Positions 52,114 to 61,304 of a DNA stretch of 64,000 nt are shown here, in pieces; position 1 is the first letter of the stretch, and each line of letters opens with the position of its first letter. Location: positions 28,633 through 92,632 of the forward strand of contig NZ_SNVJ01000021.1 in NCBI RefSeq assembly GCF_009829925.1, in the 5' to 3' direction. The DNA comes from Teichococcus coralli. GTDB taxonomy: Bacteria > Pseudomonadota > Alphaproteobacteria > Acetobacterales > Acetobacteraceae. The notes below the pieces were generated by a model that saw only the letters and a list, made by a program, of their open reading frames with translations, was not told the origin of the DNA and ran no database searches. Both the position numbers and the translations under genes were made by a program.

Positions 52114-53520
52114 ATGCGCTATGTCTCGACCCGGGGCGAAGCCCCCGCACGCGATTTCGAAGGCGTCCTGCTGGCCGGGCTGGCCGAGGATGGCGGCCTG
52201 TTCCTGCCCGAGTCCTGGCCGCTGCTCTCGGCGGCCGAGTGGCGCGCGCTGCGCGGGCGGCCCTATCCGGAGGTGGCGGCGCGGCTGATGGCGCCCTTCG
52301 CCGAGGGCTCGCTGGGCGAAGAGACCCTGCTGGAACTGGCCCAGGCCGCCTATGCCGGCTTCGGCCATGCCGCCACCGCGCCGCTGGTGCAGGTGGCGCC
52401 GCGCCTGTTCTCGCTGGAGCTGTTCCACGGCCCGACGCTCGCCTTCAAGGACATGGCGATGCAGATGCTGGGCCGGCTCTTCGACCATGTGCTGGCGAAG
52501 CGCGGCGAGCGCGTGACCATTGTCGGCGCCACCTCGGGCGACACCGGCTCCGCCGCCATCGAGGCCTTCCGCGACCGCGCCGCCATCGACGTCGCCATCC
52601 TGCATCCGCAGGGCCGCACCTCCGAGGTGCAGCGGCGGCAGATGACCACGGTGCTCGCGCCCAACATCCGCAACATCGCCATCGAGGGCAGCTTCGACGA
52701 CTGCCAGGACCTGGTGAAGGCGATGTTCAACGACGCGCCGTTCCGCCGGGAGATGCGGCTTTCCGCGGTGAACTCGATCAACTGGGCGCGCATCGCCGCG
52801 CAGGTGCCCTACTACGCCTATGCCGCGCTGGCGCTGGGCGCGCCGGACCGGCCGGTCGCGGTTTCCGTGCCCACCGGCAACTTCGGCAACGTGCTGGCCG
52901 CCTGGGTGGCACGACGGATGGGCCTGCCGATCGAGCGGCTGATCATCGGCGCCAACCGCAACGACATCCTGGCCCGCTTCCTGGCCGCCAACGACATGCG
53001 CGTGCAGTCGGTGGAGCCCTCGCTCTCGCCGAGCATGGACATCCAGGTCTCCTCCAACTTCGAGCGGCTGCTGTTCGAGCTGCTCGGCCGTGACCCCGCG
53101 GCCACCACGGAGATCATGCGCCGCTTCCGCGCCGAAGGGCATATGCCGGTGCCCGACACCGCCTGGAAGAAGGCGACGACACTGTTCCACGGCTCCACCC
53201 TCAGCGACGAGGGCACGCTGGGGGAGATCCGCCGGCTGTGGCGGGAGAGCGCCTATCTGGCCGACCCGCATACGGCCATCGGCATGGCCGCGGCGCGGGG
53301 CCACCTGCCGGAAGACACCGGCATTCCGGTGATCGTCGCCGCCACGGCGCATCCGGCCAAGTTCCCGGACGCGGTGGAGCGGGCCACCGGCTTCCGGCCG
53401 CCGCTGCCGGAGCGCCTCGCGGACCTCTACTCGCGTGAGGAGCGCTACGGCGTGCTGCCGGCCGAGCTGGGTGCCGTGGAGGATGCGGTCCGCCAGCACG
53501 CCCGGCGCAACGCGGCCTGA
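52114..53520 (+). CDS. thrC: Threonine synthase
   Basis: A 468-residue PLP enzyme converting O-phosphohomoserine to threonine, the last step of threonine synthesis. It has MRYVSTRGEAPARDFEGVLL at the start, the PLP lysine K112 in HGPTLAFKDMAMQMLGR, VGATSGDTGSAAIEAF, SVPTGNFGNVLAAWVARRMG as phosphate loop, and NRNDILARFLAANDMRVQS. It belongs to the longer proteobacterial ThrC class. ATG 52114 matches the family N-terminus; upstream in-frame ATGs in the 12-bp repeat could give N-terminally extended forms. No clear ribosome site precedes 52114. Confidence 0.95.
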   Translation: MRYVSTRGEAPARDFEGVLLAGLAEDGGLFLPESWPLLSAAEWRALRGRPYPEVAARLMAPFAEGSLGEETLLELAQAAYAGFGHAATAPLVQVAPRLFSLELFHGPTLAFKDMAMQMLGRLFDHVLAKRGERVTIVGATSGDTGSAAIEAFRDRAAIDVAILHPQGRTSEVQRRQMTTVLAPNIRNIAIEGSFDDCQDLVKAMFNDAPFRREMRLSAVNSINWARIAAQVPYYAYAALALGAPDRPVAVSVPTGNFGNVLAAWVARRMGLPIERLIIGANRNDILARFLAANDMRVQSVEPSLSPSMDIQVSSNFERLLFELLGRDPAATTEIMRRFRAEGHMPVPDTAWKKATTLFHGSTLSDEGTLGEIRRLWRESAYLADPHTAIGMAAARGHLPEDTGIPVIVAATAHPAKFPDAVERATGFRPPLPERLADLYSREERYGVLPAELGAVEDAVRQHARRNAA

Positions 53521-53586
53521 GACGGCCTGCCGCGTCGTCCCGCGCGGCCGGGAGGGACAGGCGCGGGATGGGAAGCGGGAGGAGTT

Positions 53587-53605
53587 CGGGGGATGCCTTC
53601 CCCCG
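53587..53605. repeat. GGGGGA hairpin between convergent thrC and rlpA-like gene
   Basis: Arms 53587-53593 (CGGGGGA) and 53599-53605 (TCCCCCG) enclose TGCCT, just before the stop codon of the minus-strand RlpA-like gene and 66 bases after the thrC stop. This convergent position fits a terminator role, though no T run is present. Confidence 0.5.
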
Positions 53606-53609
53606 GCCC

Positions 53610-54047
53610 TCAGCCCGGGTTGTTGGGCAGGCTCAGCGGCACGACCTCGACCATGGCCACGCCGTCCTCCATCATGTCGAGCTTGCGCGCCGTGCTCGGG
53701 CTGAGATCGATGATGCGGCCGGGCTTGAACGGACCACGATCCTGAATGGTCACGACCGCGGTGCGGCCGTTCTCCAGGTTCTTCACCCGTGCGCGCGTGC
53801 CGAGCGGCAGGGTGCGGCTGGCGGCGGCGTTGGAGTTGCGGTTGAAGCGCTTGCCATTGGCCATGCGCTTGCCGTGGAAATGGTTGGCATAGTACGAGGC
53901 GCGGCCTCGCCGCACCTGACGTGGCTGCGCCTGCACCGTTTGGTTCCGCGCGGCCGTTTCGCGGCGATTCTCGCGTGCATCCGCTGGAACGAGCGCGCTG
54001 CTCAGGCCGAGGGCGAAAACGAGCGCGGCGAGTTTGAGAGCTCGCAT
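53610..54047 (-). CDS. RlpA-like double-psi beta-barrel protein, paralogue 1 (catalytic Glu replaced)
   Basis: A 145-residue exported protein: signal peptide MRALKLAALVFALGLSSALV, a basic Gln/Arg linker, and a DPBB domain (GRASYYANHFHGKRMANGKR, AASRTLPLGTRARVKNLENG, TAVVTIQDRGPFKPGRIIDL, about 48-130). RlpA-type lytic transglycosylases cleave peptidoglycan denuded of stem peptides at the septum. Relative to the usual ASGE...AAHxTLP...DRGPF set, this copy has Lys in place of the Glu and Ser in place of the His, with only the Asp kept, so lytic activity is doubtful. No SPOR domain. It lies head to tail with a second paralogue. Confidence 0.85.
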   Translation of the reverse strand: MRALKLAALVFALGLSSALVPADARENRRETAARNQTVQAQPRQVRRGRASYYANHFHGKRMANGKRFNRNSNAAASRTLPLGTRARVKNLENGRTAVVTIQDRGPFKPGRIIDLSPSTARKLDMMEDGVAMVEVVPLSLPNNPG

Positions 54048-54272
54048 GGTGACCGACCTTTCTGTGTTTTTCCTTCTGCGGCGCCGGGGCGACGGAACGC
54101 GCCGGCGGCGGGGGAAAGGGACGGCCTCGTGGCGAGGAGCGCCCTTCCTGTTATCGCCAACGCTCGGGCGCTGGCGGAGATGCGTTGACAGCCTGTCTCA
54201 AGATTTGGCTGGAACCCGCTGATCCGTATGTGGCGTGGCGGCCGGCAGGTTCAACCGCTGGCCGCCGGGCCG

Positions 54273-54767
54273 TCAGCGGCGGGCGGTGTTCGTCAGCGGC
54301 TTCACCTCCACGGGCGCGGTTCCGTCCTCCACCATGTCGAGCCGCTCGGCAACCTTCTTGCTGAGGTCGATCACACGTCCCGGAACATGGGGGCCGCGAT
54401 CCTCGATGGTGACAACGGCGGTGCGTCCGTTCTCCAGGTTCTTCACCTGCGCCTTGGTGCCCAGCGGCAGGGTCTTGCTGGCGGCCGAATCGGAACTCTG
54501 CGTGAAGGTCTCGCCATTGGCCATGGTCTTGCCTTCGAAGTGGTCGGCATAGAAGGAGGCGGCGCCTTTCTGTGGCCGGGCGCCACGGTTCTCGGCTGAG
54601 CCGGGGGGCGGGCCGGCATCGGAGACGGCTGGCCGCGGCGGCTCCGGCTGCGGCGGGGCCGCCGGCGCGCAGGCCGTGGCCGTCAGCAGCAGCAGCCCCG
54701 CGGCGGCAGGTGCGAGGCTGGGTCTGAAAACCGTCCGGGCAGGGGAATGGCGGGCAAGACGTCGCAT
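54273..54767 (-). CDS. RlpA-like lipoprotein, paralogue 2
   Basis: A 164-residue lipoprotein with signal and lipobox (LLLLTATAC, Cys at about 33), a Pro-rich linker, and a DPBB domain: GAASFYADHFEGKTMANGET, AASKTLPLGTKAQVKNLENG, TAVVTIEDRGPHVPGRVIDL. It keeps the Glu (ANGE) and Asp (EDRG) of RlpA-type lytic transglycosylases but has Ser where many have His. ATG 54767 was chosen because GGAGG lies 8 bases upstream, although ATG 54773 is adjacent. It is 225 bases upstream of paralogue 1 on the same strand, with no other gene between. It is probably anchored in the outer membrane. Confidence 0.87.
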   Translation of the reverse strand: MRRLARHSPARTVFRPSLAPAAAGLLLLTATACAPAAPPQPEPPRPAVSDAGPPPGSAENRGARPQKGAASFYADHFEGKTMANGETFTQSSDSAASKTLPLGTKAQVKNLENGRTAVVTIEDRGPHVPGRVIDLSKKVAERLDMVEDGTAPVEVKPLTNTARR

Positions 54768-54993
54768 ATGCATGACCTCCGGTTGTTCCAAGGGATTGTT
54801 TTATCGCCCAATTTTTGTCAGGCTCGCGGCTTCGCGGCGGACAAACGTGGGACGCCTGTTCCGGTTTCGATTCTGTGCCGCGGGGGCCGGGGTCGTATCC
54901 CTGCCACTCCCGCATTACATTCGTTGGGAACCACGACAATGCGCCCGCCGGAGGAAGCCCTTCCGCCGGGCCGACCACAGGAAATGTAGCCCT

Positions 54994-56259
54994 ATGTCTG
55001 ATGCGGTGCGGCTGACGCGCCTTCCGAACGGCCTGACGATCGTTTCCGAGACCATGCCGCGGGTGGAGACCGTCTCCATCGGCGCCTACGTCCATGCCGG
55101 CACCCGGGACGAGACGGTGGCGGAGAACGGCGCCTCGCACTTCCTGGAGCACATGGCCTTCAAAGGCACCGCGAAGCGGGACGCGGCGGCGATCGCCCGC
55201 GAGATCGAGAATGTCGGCGGGCACCTCAACGCCTATACGGCGCGCGAGCAGACGGCCTACTACGCCAAGGTGCTGAAGGAGGACATGCCGCTCGCCGCGG
55301 ACATCCTCGGCGACATCCTGACCCACTCCACCTTCGTGCCGGAGGAGCTGGAGCGCGAGCGCGGCGTCATCCTGCAGGAGATCGGCCAGGCGAACGACAC
55401 GCCGGACGACATCATTTTCGACCATTTCCAGGGTACCGCCTTTCCGGACCAGCCGATGGGCCGGCCAACGCTCGGCACCGAGGCCAGCATCGGCGGCATG
55501 GGCCGCGAGGTGCTGACCGGCTACATGCGCCGCCACTACGGCCCCAGCCGCATGGTGGTGGCCGCCGCCGGCGCGCTGGAACACGACAACCTGGTGGAGC
55601 TGGTGAAGCGCAACTTCGCCGACCTGCCGACGGTCAGCCAGACGCCCGCCGAGCCCGCCCGCTACGGCGGCGGCGAGTTCCGCGAGGAGCGCGACCTGGA
55701 CCAGGTCCATGTGGTGCTGGGCTTCGAGGGCCCGGCGGTGGCGACGCCGCTGCACTACCCCACCATGCTGCTCTCGACCCTGCTTGGCGGCGGCATGTCC
55801 TCCCGCCTGTTCCAGGAGATCCGCGAGCGGCGCGGGCTGGTCTATTCGATCTATTCCTTCGCCCAGCCCTTCCGCGACGGCGGCCTCTTCGCGCTTTACG
55901 CCGGCACCGGCGAGCAGCAGGCGGCCGAGCTGGTGCCGGTGGCGCTGGAGGAGCTGAAGCGCGTCCAGCACGACGTGACGGAGGACGAGCTGAACCGCGC
56001 CAAGGCGCAGCTGCGCGCCTCGGTGCTGATGTCGCTTGAATCCACCGGCAGCCGCTGCGAGCAGCTCGCCCGGCAGATCCAGGTGCATGGCCGCGTCATT
56101 CCCGTCGAGGAGACCAAGGCGAAGATCGCCGCGGTGACGGTGGAGCAGGTGCAGCACGCGGCGGCGCAGATCTTCCGCTCGCGGCCGACGCTGGCCGCGC
56201 TCGGCCCGGCCGGCAAGGTGCCCACCCTCCCCAGCATCACGGAGAAGCTCGCGGCATGA
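54994..56259 (+). CDS. M16 family zinc metallopeptidase (mitochondrial-processing-peptidase-like)
   Basis: A 421-residue pitrilysin-family peptidase, close in pattern to the mitochondrial processing peptidase beta subunit and Rickettsia/alphaproteobacterial M16 proteins. It starts LTRLPNGLTIVSETMPRVET. The inverted zinc motif HFLEH gives H49, E52 and H53, with the third ligand E129 in RGVILQEIGQANDTPDD. The glycine-rich LLGGGMSSRLFQEIRERRGL segment is typical of the C-terminal half. No signal peptide. CAGGAAA precedes the ATG. Its stop overlaps the pmbA-like ATG by 4 bases. Substrate unknown. Confidence 0.93.
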   Translation: MSDAVRLTRLPNGLTIVSETMPRVETVSIGAYVHAGTRDETVAENGASHFLEHMAFKGTAKRDAAAIAREIENVGGHLNAYTAREQTAYYAKVLKEDMPLAADILGDILTHSTFVPEELERERGVILQEIGQANDTPDDIIFDHFQGTAFPDQPMGRPTLGTEASIGGMGREVLTGYMRRHYGPSRMVVAAAGALEHDNLVELVKRNFADLPTVSQTPAEPARYGGGEFREERDLDQVHVVLGFEGPAVATPLHYPTMLLSTLLGGGMSSRLFQEIRERRGLVYSIYSFAQPFRDGGLFALYAGTGEQQAAELVPVALEELKRVQHDVTEDELNRAKAQLRASVLMSLESTGSRCEQLARQIQVHGRVIPVEETKAKIAAVTVEQVQHAAAQIFRSRPTLAALGPAGKVPTLPSITEKLAA

Positions 56260-57581
56260 ACCGTCTGGAGCGTCTGGAATCCCTCGTGGCCGCCGCCCGC
56301 GCGGCCGGTGCCGACGCGGCCGACGCGCTGCTCGTCACCGGCACGGCGCTTTCCGTGCAGCGGCGGCTGGGCAAGGTGGAGCATCTGGAACGCTCCGAGG
56401 GGATGGATCTCGGCCTGCGCGTCTTCATCGGGCGGCGGCAGGCCATCGTCTCCACCACCGACCCGGACCCCAAGGGCTTCGGCGAGCTGGCGGAGCGAGC
56501 GGTGGCCATGGCGCGCGCCGTGCCGGAGGACCGCTTCGGCGGCCTGGGCGAGTTCCGCCCCCTGCGGCCGCAGGACCTCGACCTGGAGGACGGCGCCGAA
56601 CCCGACGCCGAGGCGCTGATCGCCCGCGCCGCGGCGGCCGAGGAGGCGGCGCTCGCCATTGCCGGCGTGACCAACAGCGAAGGGGCCGAGGCCGGCTTCT
56701 CCCGCACCGCTGTCGCGCTGGTCGCCTCCAACGGCTTCGCCGGGGAATATGCCCGCAGCGGGCACTCGATCTCCGTCACCGCGCTGGCCGGCAGCGGCAC
56801 CGGCATGGAGCGGGACTACGACTACAGCAGCGCCGTGCATCTGGCGGACCTGGAGGACGCGGCGGCGCTCGGCCGCAGCGCCGGCGAGCGCGCGGTGGCG
56901 CGGCTGAACCCGACCCGGCCGAAGACGGCGAAGCGCGTGGTGGTCTATGACCCACGCGTGGCCGGCTCGCTGGCCGGCCATCTGGCCGGGGCGCTGAACG
57001 GCGCCTCCGTCGCGCGCGGCACCTCCTTCCTGCGCGACCGGATGGGCCAGCCGGTGCTCGCCGCCGGCCTCAGCCTGCGCGACGACCCGCTGCGCCGCCG
57101 CGGCCTGCGCTCCCGCCCCTTCGACGGGGAGGGCATGCCCGGCGAGCCGCTCGCCCTGGTGGAGGACGGGATCCTGCGCCACTGGGTGCTGGACTGGCGC
57201 AGCGCGCGGCAGCTCGGCCTGGCCTCCAACGGCCATGGCAGCCGGGGCATCTCCTCGCCGCCTTCGCCCTCCACAACGAACCTGTGGCTGGACGGCGGCA
57301 CCCTGCCGCCCGCCGAACTGCTGGCCGGTATCGGGGAGGGCATCTACGTCACCGAGATGATCGGCTCCGGCGTGAACGGCGTCACCGGCGACTACAGCCG
57401 CGGCGCCGCCGGCTTCATGATCCGCGACGGCGCGCTGGCCGAGGCGGTGAGCGGCATCACCATCGCCGGCAACCTGAAGGACATGTTCCTGAACATGACC
57501 GCCGCCAACGACCTGCGTTTCCGGCGCGGCACCGATGCGCCGACGTTGCGGGTCGAGGGAATGACGGTCGCGGGGGCATAA
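56256..57581 (+). CDS. pmbA: TldD/PmbA family metalloprotease, PmbA-like
   Basis: A 441-residue PmbA/TldE-like subunit of the TldD/TldE protease, which matures peptide antibiotics and degrades unfolded small proteins. It has DLGLRVFIGRRQAIVSTTDP, DRFGGLGEFRPL, RTAVALVASNGFAGEYARSG, MERDYDYSSAVHLADLED and the C-terminal GEGIYVTEMIGSGVNGVTGD, YSRGAAGFMIRDGALAEAV. PmbA/TldE has no zinc motif of its own; the partner TldD provides it and is not in the window. The start overlaps the M16 gene stop (ATGA), so the two peptidase genes are coupled. Confidence 0.9.
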   Translation: MNRLERLESLVAAARAAGADAADALLVTGTALSVQRRLGKVEHLERSEGMDLGLRVFIGRRQAIVSTTDPDPKGFGELAERAVAMARAVPEDRFGGLGEFRPLRPQDLDLEDGAEPDAEALIARAAAAEEAALAIAGVTNSEGAEAGFSRTAVALVASNGFAGEYARSGHSISVTALAGSGTGMERDYDYSSAVHLADLEDAAALGRSAGERAVARLNPTRPKTAKRVVVYDPRVAGSLAGHLAGALNGASVARGTSFLRDRMGQPVLAAGLSLRDDPLRRRGLRSRPFDGEGMPGEPLALVEDGILRHWVLDWRSARQLGLASNGHGSRGISSPPSPSTTNLWLDGGTLPPAELLAGIGEGIYVTEMIGSGVNGVTGDYSRGAAGFMIRDGALAEAVSGITIAGNLKDMFLNMTAANDLRFRRGTDAPTLRVEGMTVAGA

Positions 57582-57701
57582 GGACGGGCCAGGCTGCCCT
57601 TCCTGACGCCTTGCCGGTTGCAGTCGCCGGGGTTCCTTCAGCTCCGGCGTGAGCGCGTCCCGCCCGCGCAGCAATAACCGACAAAAAGAAGAAAAGGGGA
57701 T

Positions 57702-57727
57702 CCGGGGGAGAATTCAGTCTCCCCCGG
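57702..57727. terminator. GGGGGA hairpin between convergent pmbA and chemoreceptor genes
   Basis: Arms 57702-57710 (CCGGGGGAG) and 57719-57727 pair perfectly over 9 bp around AATTCAGT, preceded by ACAAAAAGAAGAAAAG, which would be a U-rich tail for the minus-strand transcript. It probably terminates the chemoreceptor gene or both convergent genes. Confidence 0.6.
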
Positions 57728-57758
57728 CACTCCATGTCCGCCTGCGCCGCCCTGACCG

Positions 57759-59438
57759 TCAGGCCGCCCGCACCTGGGCGATGAAGCTGCGCACCTCGCT
57801 GCTGAGCTGCTCGGACTGGCGCGACAGCTCGCCCGAGGCGGTCAGCACCTCGCCCGCCGCCGCCCCGGTGTTGCCGGCCCCCTCGCTCACCGCCGCGATG
57901 TTCTCCGTCACCGCGCCCGTGGCCTGCGCCGTCTCCGCCACGGTGCGGGCGATCTCCGCCGTCGCGGCACCCTGTTGCTCCACGGCCGAGGCGATGGTGA
58001 CGGTGATGCTGCTCACCGCGTCGATCGTGCCGGTGATCGCCTGGATGTCGTTCACCGCCTGCTGCGTGGCCGCCTGGATCTGGGTGATCTGGCTGCGGAT
58101 CTCCTCGGTCGCCTTGGCGGTCTGCGCGGCGAGCGACTTCACCTCGGAGGCCACCACGGCGAAGCCCTTGCCGGCCTCGCCGGCCCGCGCCGCCTCGATG
58201 GTGGCGTTCAGCGCCAGCAGGTTGGTCTGCCCGGCGATGTCGTTGATCAGCCCGACCACCTCGCCGATGCGGGTCGCGCTCTCGGCGAGTGCGCGCACGG
58301 TGGCGTCGGTGCGCTGGGCGTCCTGCACGGCGCGCGCCGTCACGCCCGTGGCCTGCGCCACCTGACGGCTGATCTCGCCGATCGAGGCGCTCAGCTCCTC
58401 CGCCGCGGTGGCCACCGTCTGCACCCCGCCGCCGGCCTGCCGCGCCGCCGTCAGCACCGCGTCGGACTGCTTCCCCGTCTGGCTGGCGATGCCCGACATG
58501 GACCGCGCGGTCGATTCCAGCTCGGTGGAGGCGGCGGCCAGCATGCCGACCATCTCGCCCACCTTCTGCTCGAACTGGCCGACCAGGTCGCCCAGGCGGC
58601 TGGCGCGGCGCTCCTTCGCGGTGCGTTCCTCCTCCTGCGTGACGGCAAGGGCATCCGCCTGTTGCAGGCCGCTCCGGCATTCGTCCAGCGCCTGCGCCAT
58701 GCCCCCGATCTCGTCCTGCCGCCCCTGGCCGGGCAGGTTGAAGGCATAGTCGCGCCGTGCCACCCGGCGCAGCGCCTCGGAGAGCCGCACAACGTCGCGG
58801 GTGATGTTGCGGTCCAGCCACAGCGCGGCGCCAAGCCCGGCCAGGAGCGCCAGCAGAACGGAAATGGCGGTGCCTGTCAGCGCCTGGTGGTAGGCGGCAT
58901 TGGACTGTTCGCCCGCCGCCGCGACGCCGCGCTCGTTCAGCTTGATCAGGTCGTCCAGGGTGCCGAGCATCTTGCGCTGGGCGATGGCCGAATCGGTGTT
59001 GAAGGCCTGCAGCGCGGCGGCGTCCCGCGCCACCAGGAGCGGGCCGGTCAGCGCGCTGTAGGCGCGGTATTCGGCCTCGAAGCGCTCAAAGAGCTGCCGC
59101 TCCTCCGACGAGGAGATCAGCGACCTGTAGCTGGCGATTTCCTGGGCGAGCTGCTGGCTCATCGCCGCCACCTCGCCCTCGATCTTGCGCCGCGCCTCGG
59201 GATCAGCCGTGGCGATCAGGCGGGCGGCCCGCACGCGCTCGCGCGACGCCATGAGCTGCATGGCGCCCAGCTTCTTCACGGAAGGCAGCCAGTTCTCCCG
59301 GATATCGAGCATGCTCTCGTTGAGCTGCTGGAGCTGCGAGGCCCCGTAGAGGCCGTTGCCGATCGAGATCGCCAGCAGGAGGCCAAAGGCGGCCAGCATC
59401 TTGCTGCGGATGTTCAGGCGGTTGAGGAAGCCTGCCAT
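57759..59438 (-). CDS. Methyl-accepting chemotaxis protein
   Basis: A 559-residue chemoreceptor. TM1 is at about 13-34 (MLAAFGLLLAISIGNGLYGA), the periplasmic four-helix-bundle sensor spans about 35-186, TM2 is at about 187-208 (LTGTAISVLLALLAGLGAAL), and HAMP is at about 209-262. The signalling domain follows, with the hairpin tip region EVVGLINDIAGQTNLLALNA, ATIEAARAGEAGKGFAVVA, and SEVKSLAAQTAKATEEIRSQ. It would signal through CheW/CheA, none of which is in the window. ATG 59438 was chosen because it opens directly into TM1, with AGGGAG about 12 bases upstream; the much longer upstream open frame is not protein-like. The ligand is unknown. Confidence 0.92.
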   Translation of the reverse strand: MAGFLNRLNIRSKMLAAFGLLLAISIGNGLYGASQLQQLNESMLDIRENWLPSVKKLGAMQLMASRERVRAARLIATADPEARRKIEGEVAAMSQQLAQEIASYRSLISSSEERQLFERFEAEYRAYSALTGPLLVARDAAALQAFNTDSAIAQRKMLGTLDDLIKLNERGVAAAGEQSNAAYHQALTGTAISVLLALLAGLGAALWLDRNITRDVVRLSEALRRVARRDYAFNLPGQGRQDEIGGMAQALDECRSGLQQADALAVTQEEERTAKERRASRLGDLVGQFEQKVGEMVGMLAAASTELESTARSMSGIASQTGKQSDAVLTAARQAGGGVQTVATAAEELSASIGEISRQVAQATGVTARAVQDAQRTDATVRALAESATRIGEVVGLINDIAGQTNLLALNATIEAARAGEAGKGFAVVASEVKSLAAQTAKATEEIRSQITQIQAATQQAVNDIQAITGTIDAVSSITVTIASAVEQQGAATAEIARTVAETAQATGAVTENIAAVSEGAGNTGAAAGEVLTASGELSRQSEQLSSEVRSFIAQVRAA

Positions 59439-59545
59439 GGCCCCGTGCTCCCTGGATGGAAAGGGGAGCATCAGGGCGCAACGGCCTTTCCAGCCGGTTG
59501 AAACCGGCACGCCGCCCGGATTAAATCGCGAAATCGTGAAAAGAG

Positions 59546-60028
59546 TTAGACAATGGTGAAGGGGGCGAAGGCTTCCACCAGCCGCTCGTAGATCGGGCGG
59601 CGAAAGGCCACCACGATCCGGGGCAGCTCCTCCAGCCGCTCCCAGCGCCAGGCGTTGAACTCCGGATGGCCGTCGAGGTCCAGCCGGATGTCGGCGTCCT
59701 CGCCCTGGAAGCGCAGCGCGAACCATTTCTGCATCTGGCCACGGTACTTGCCGCCGAGCGCGGTGCCGACCAGCTCCGCCGGCAGGTCGTAGCGCAGCCA
59801 CTCCGGCACCTCGCCGATGATCTCGGCCCTGTCGGTGCCGATCTCCTCCCGCAGCTCGCGCAGCACGGCCTGGCGCGGCTCCTCCCCCTCGTCCAGGCCG
59901 CCCTGCGGGAGTTGCCAAGCGTCCTGCGCCACGTCGGCGCGGCGGGCGATCAACACATGGCCCTGCCGGTTGAACAGCACGGCGCCGACATTGCGGCGGT
60001 AGGGAAGGTCAGGCGGAAGGTCGGGCAT
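59546..60028 (-). CDS. rppH: RNA pyrophosphohydrolase RppH
   Basis: A 160-residue Nudix hydrolase that removes pyrophosphate from the 5' end of mRNAs and so triggers RNase E decay. It starts PYRRNVGAVLFNRQGHVLIA with RR, then DAWQLPQGGLDEGEEP. The Nudix box spans about 43-64 (GGLDEGEE...AVLRELREEIG) with all catalytic glutamates. YDLPAELVGTALGGKYRGQM and QKWFALRFQGEDADIRLD are typical RppH segments. Length matches. It lies 3 bases after the YibQ-like gene stop, last in the envC-ctpA-yibQ-like-rppH series. Confidence 0.95.
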   Translation of the reverse strand: MPDLPPDLPYRRNVGAVLFNRQGHVLIARRADVAQDAWQLPQGGLDEGEEPRQAVLRELREEIGTDRAEIIGEVPEWLRYDLPAELVGTALGGKYRGQMQKWFALRFQGEDADIRLDLDGHPEFNAWRWERLEELPRIVVAFRRPIYERLVEAFAPFTIV

Positions 60029-60031
60029 CGG

Positions 60032-61246
60032 TCATCTCGTGGCGGCGGAAGCGGCCCCATCCTGCGGCGGCCGGACCACGGCGCTCAAGGGGGCCAGGAC
60101 CAGTCCCTCGGCGGCCAGCCCTTCCGCCCAGGTGGCGATCCGGTCCACCAGCATGGGTGCCGGCGAGCCGGCCAGTCCGATGGCGCTGCCATGCTCGCGG
60201 GCGAGGCGCTCCAGCATGCCGAGGCGGTGCTCGAGTTCGCCCCGCGTCAGCGGCTCGTCCAGCACCAGGTCGGCGCGGGCGCCCCAGACCGCGGTGGGGG
60301 CGGGGGCCTGCCGCCGCGGGTCCAGGTAGAACAGGCCCCGGCCGCGTAGCTCGGCCTCCAGCCGCTCCATCTGTTCCGTTTCGGCGGCGAAGCGCTCCCC
60401 GCGCTCGCCGCCCAGCGCGCCGACCGTTCCGGCGTAGCCGGCGAAGCGGCCGAGCGCGCGGAACAGCCGGTCGCGATTCTGCTCCCAGTCCAGGCCGGCG
60501 CTCAGCAGGGTTTCGCCGGGCTCGGCGGCGGCCGATTCCAGCGGCAGCGCCAGCACGACCTCCATGCCCCGCCGCCGGGCCTGCTCCAGCAGCAGGTCGG
60601 GCCGCACCGCCTGTGGCTCGAAGGCCAGGGTGACGGCCGCCGGCAGCCGGCGGATTGCCTCCGCCGAGCGAGGAGCGGCGCTGCCCAGCCCGCCGATCAC
60701 CAGCGCCACGCGCGGGCGCGGGTCCTGGGCATCGAAGGGGCGGGCATAGACCTGGCGCGGCTCGCGCCCTGCGGGCCCGATCCGGGGCAGCGCACCAAAG
60801 GTCGAGGATTCCAGCAAGGCCGGGTCCGGCGGGGAGATCGGGGCGGCGCCGTCCTGTTCGGCGGCGGCGGCGGGCAGGGGGGGCGGCGGCGGCGCCTCGG
60901 GCGGCGCCATCGGTGCTGCCTTTTCCGGCAGCGGTGCCAGCGGCGCGACGGTCAGGCCGGCCACCTGCCCGGAACCGCTCCCGGCTGCCGGCGGCTCGGC
61001 AGGGAGCGTTGGGCCCTCCGCCGGCTTGGCGGAAGGGGGCGTCGTGCCCTCCGCCGGCTCGGCGGAGGGGGTCTTCGGCAACGGAGGGTCAGCCTGCGGT
61101 GCGGGCGGCGCCGCCGTGGGACGCGCCGCGGCAAGCGGCGTGGCCCGCTCCGGCGGCCCGAGGTGGTTCAGCGCCAGCACGCCGCCGACCGTCCCGGCGG
61201 CCACCAGGGCCCAGAAGGCGCCCAGCGCACGCCAGGCCCATCGCAC
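60032..61246 (-). CDS. Divergent polysaccharide deacetylase (YibQ-like, DUF610)
   Basis: A 404-residue protein with an N-terminal membrane anchor (WRALGAFWALVAAGTVGGVL), a long Pro/Ala/Glu-rich linker (about 30-155) and a C-terminal divergent polysaccharide deacetylase domain. That domain contains PRVALVIGGLGSAAPRSAEA, LPAAVTLAFEPQAVRPDLLL, GMEVVLALPLES, GERFAAETEQME and GLFYLDPRRQAPAP. The linker contains degenerate repeats (SAEPAEGTTPP, SAKPAEGPTLP). The family is thought to act in the envelope on polysaccharide or glycan; catalytic function is not established. The start is GTG 61246 with no better alternative. It follows ctpA by 58 bases. Confidence 0.85.
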   Translation of the reverse strand: MRWAWRALGAFWALVAAGTVGGVLALNHLGPPERATPLAAARPTAAPPAPQADPPLPKTPSAEPAEGTTPPSAKPAEGPTLPAEPPAAGSGSGQVAGLTVAPLAPLPEKAAPMAPPEAPPPPPLPAAAAEQDGAAPISPPDPALLESSTFGALPRIGPAGREPRQVYARPFDAQDPRPRVALVIGGLGSAAPRSAEAIRRLPAAVTLAFEPQAVRPDLLLEQARRRGMEVVLALPLESAAAEPGETLLSAGLDWEQNRDRLFRALGRFAGYAGTVGALGGERGERFAAETEQMERLEAELRGRGLFYLDPRRQAPAPTAVWGARADLVLDEPLTRGELEHRLGMLERLAREHGSAIGLAGSPAPMLVDRIATWAEGLAAEGLVLAPLSAVVRPPQDGAASAATR

Positions 61247-61304
61247 GCCGCGCCCGCCCGCTGATGGGTCCGTCCCGGGGATCGCGGCCTCGCTCAGCCC
61301 GGGC

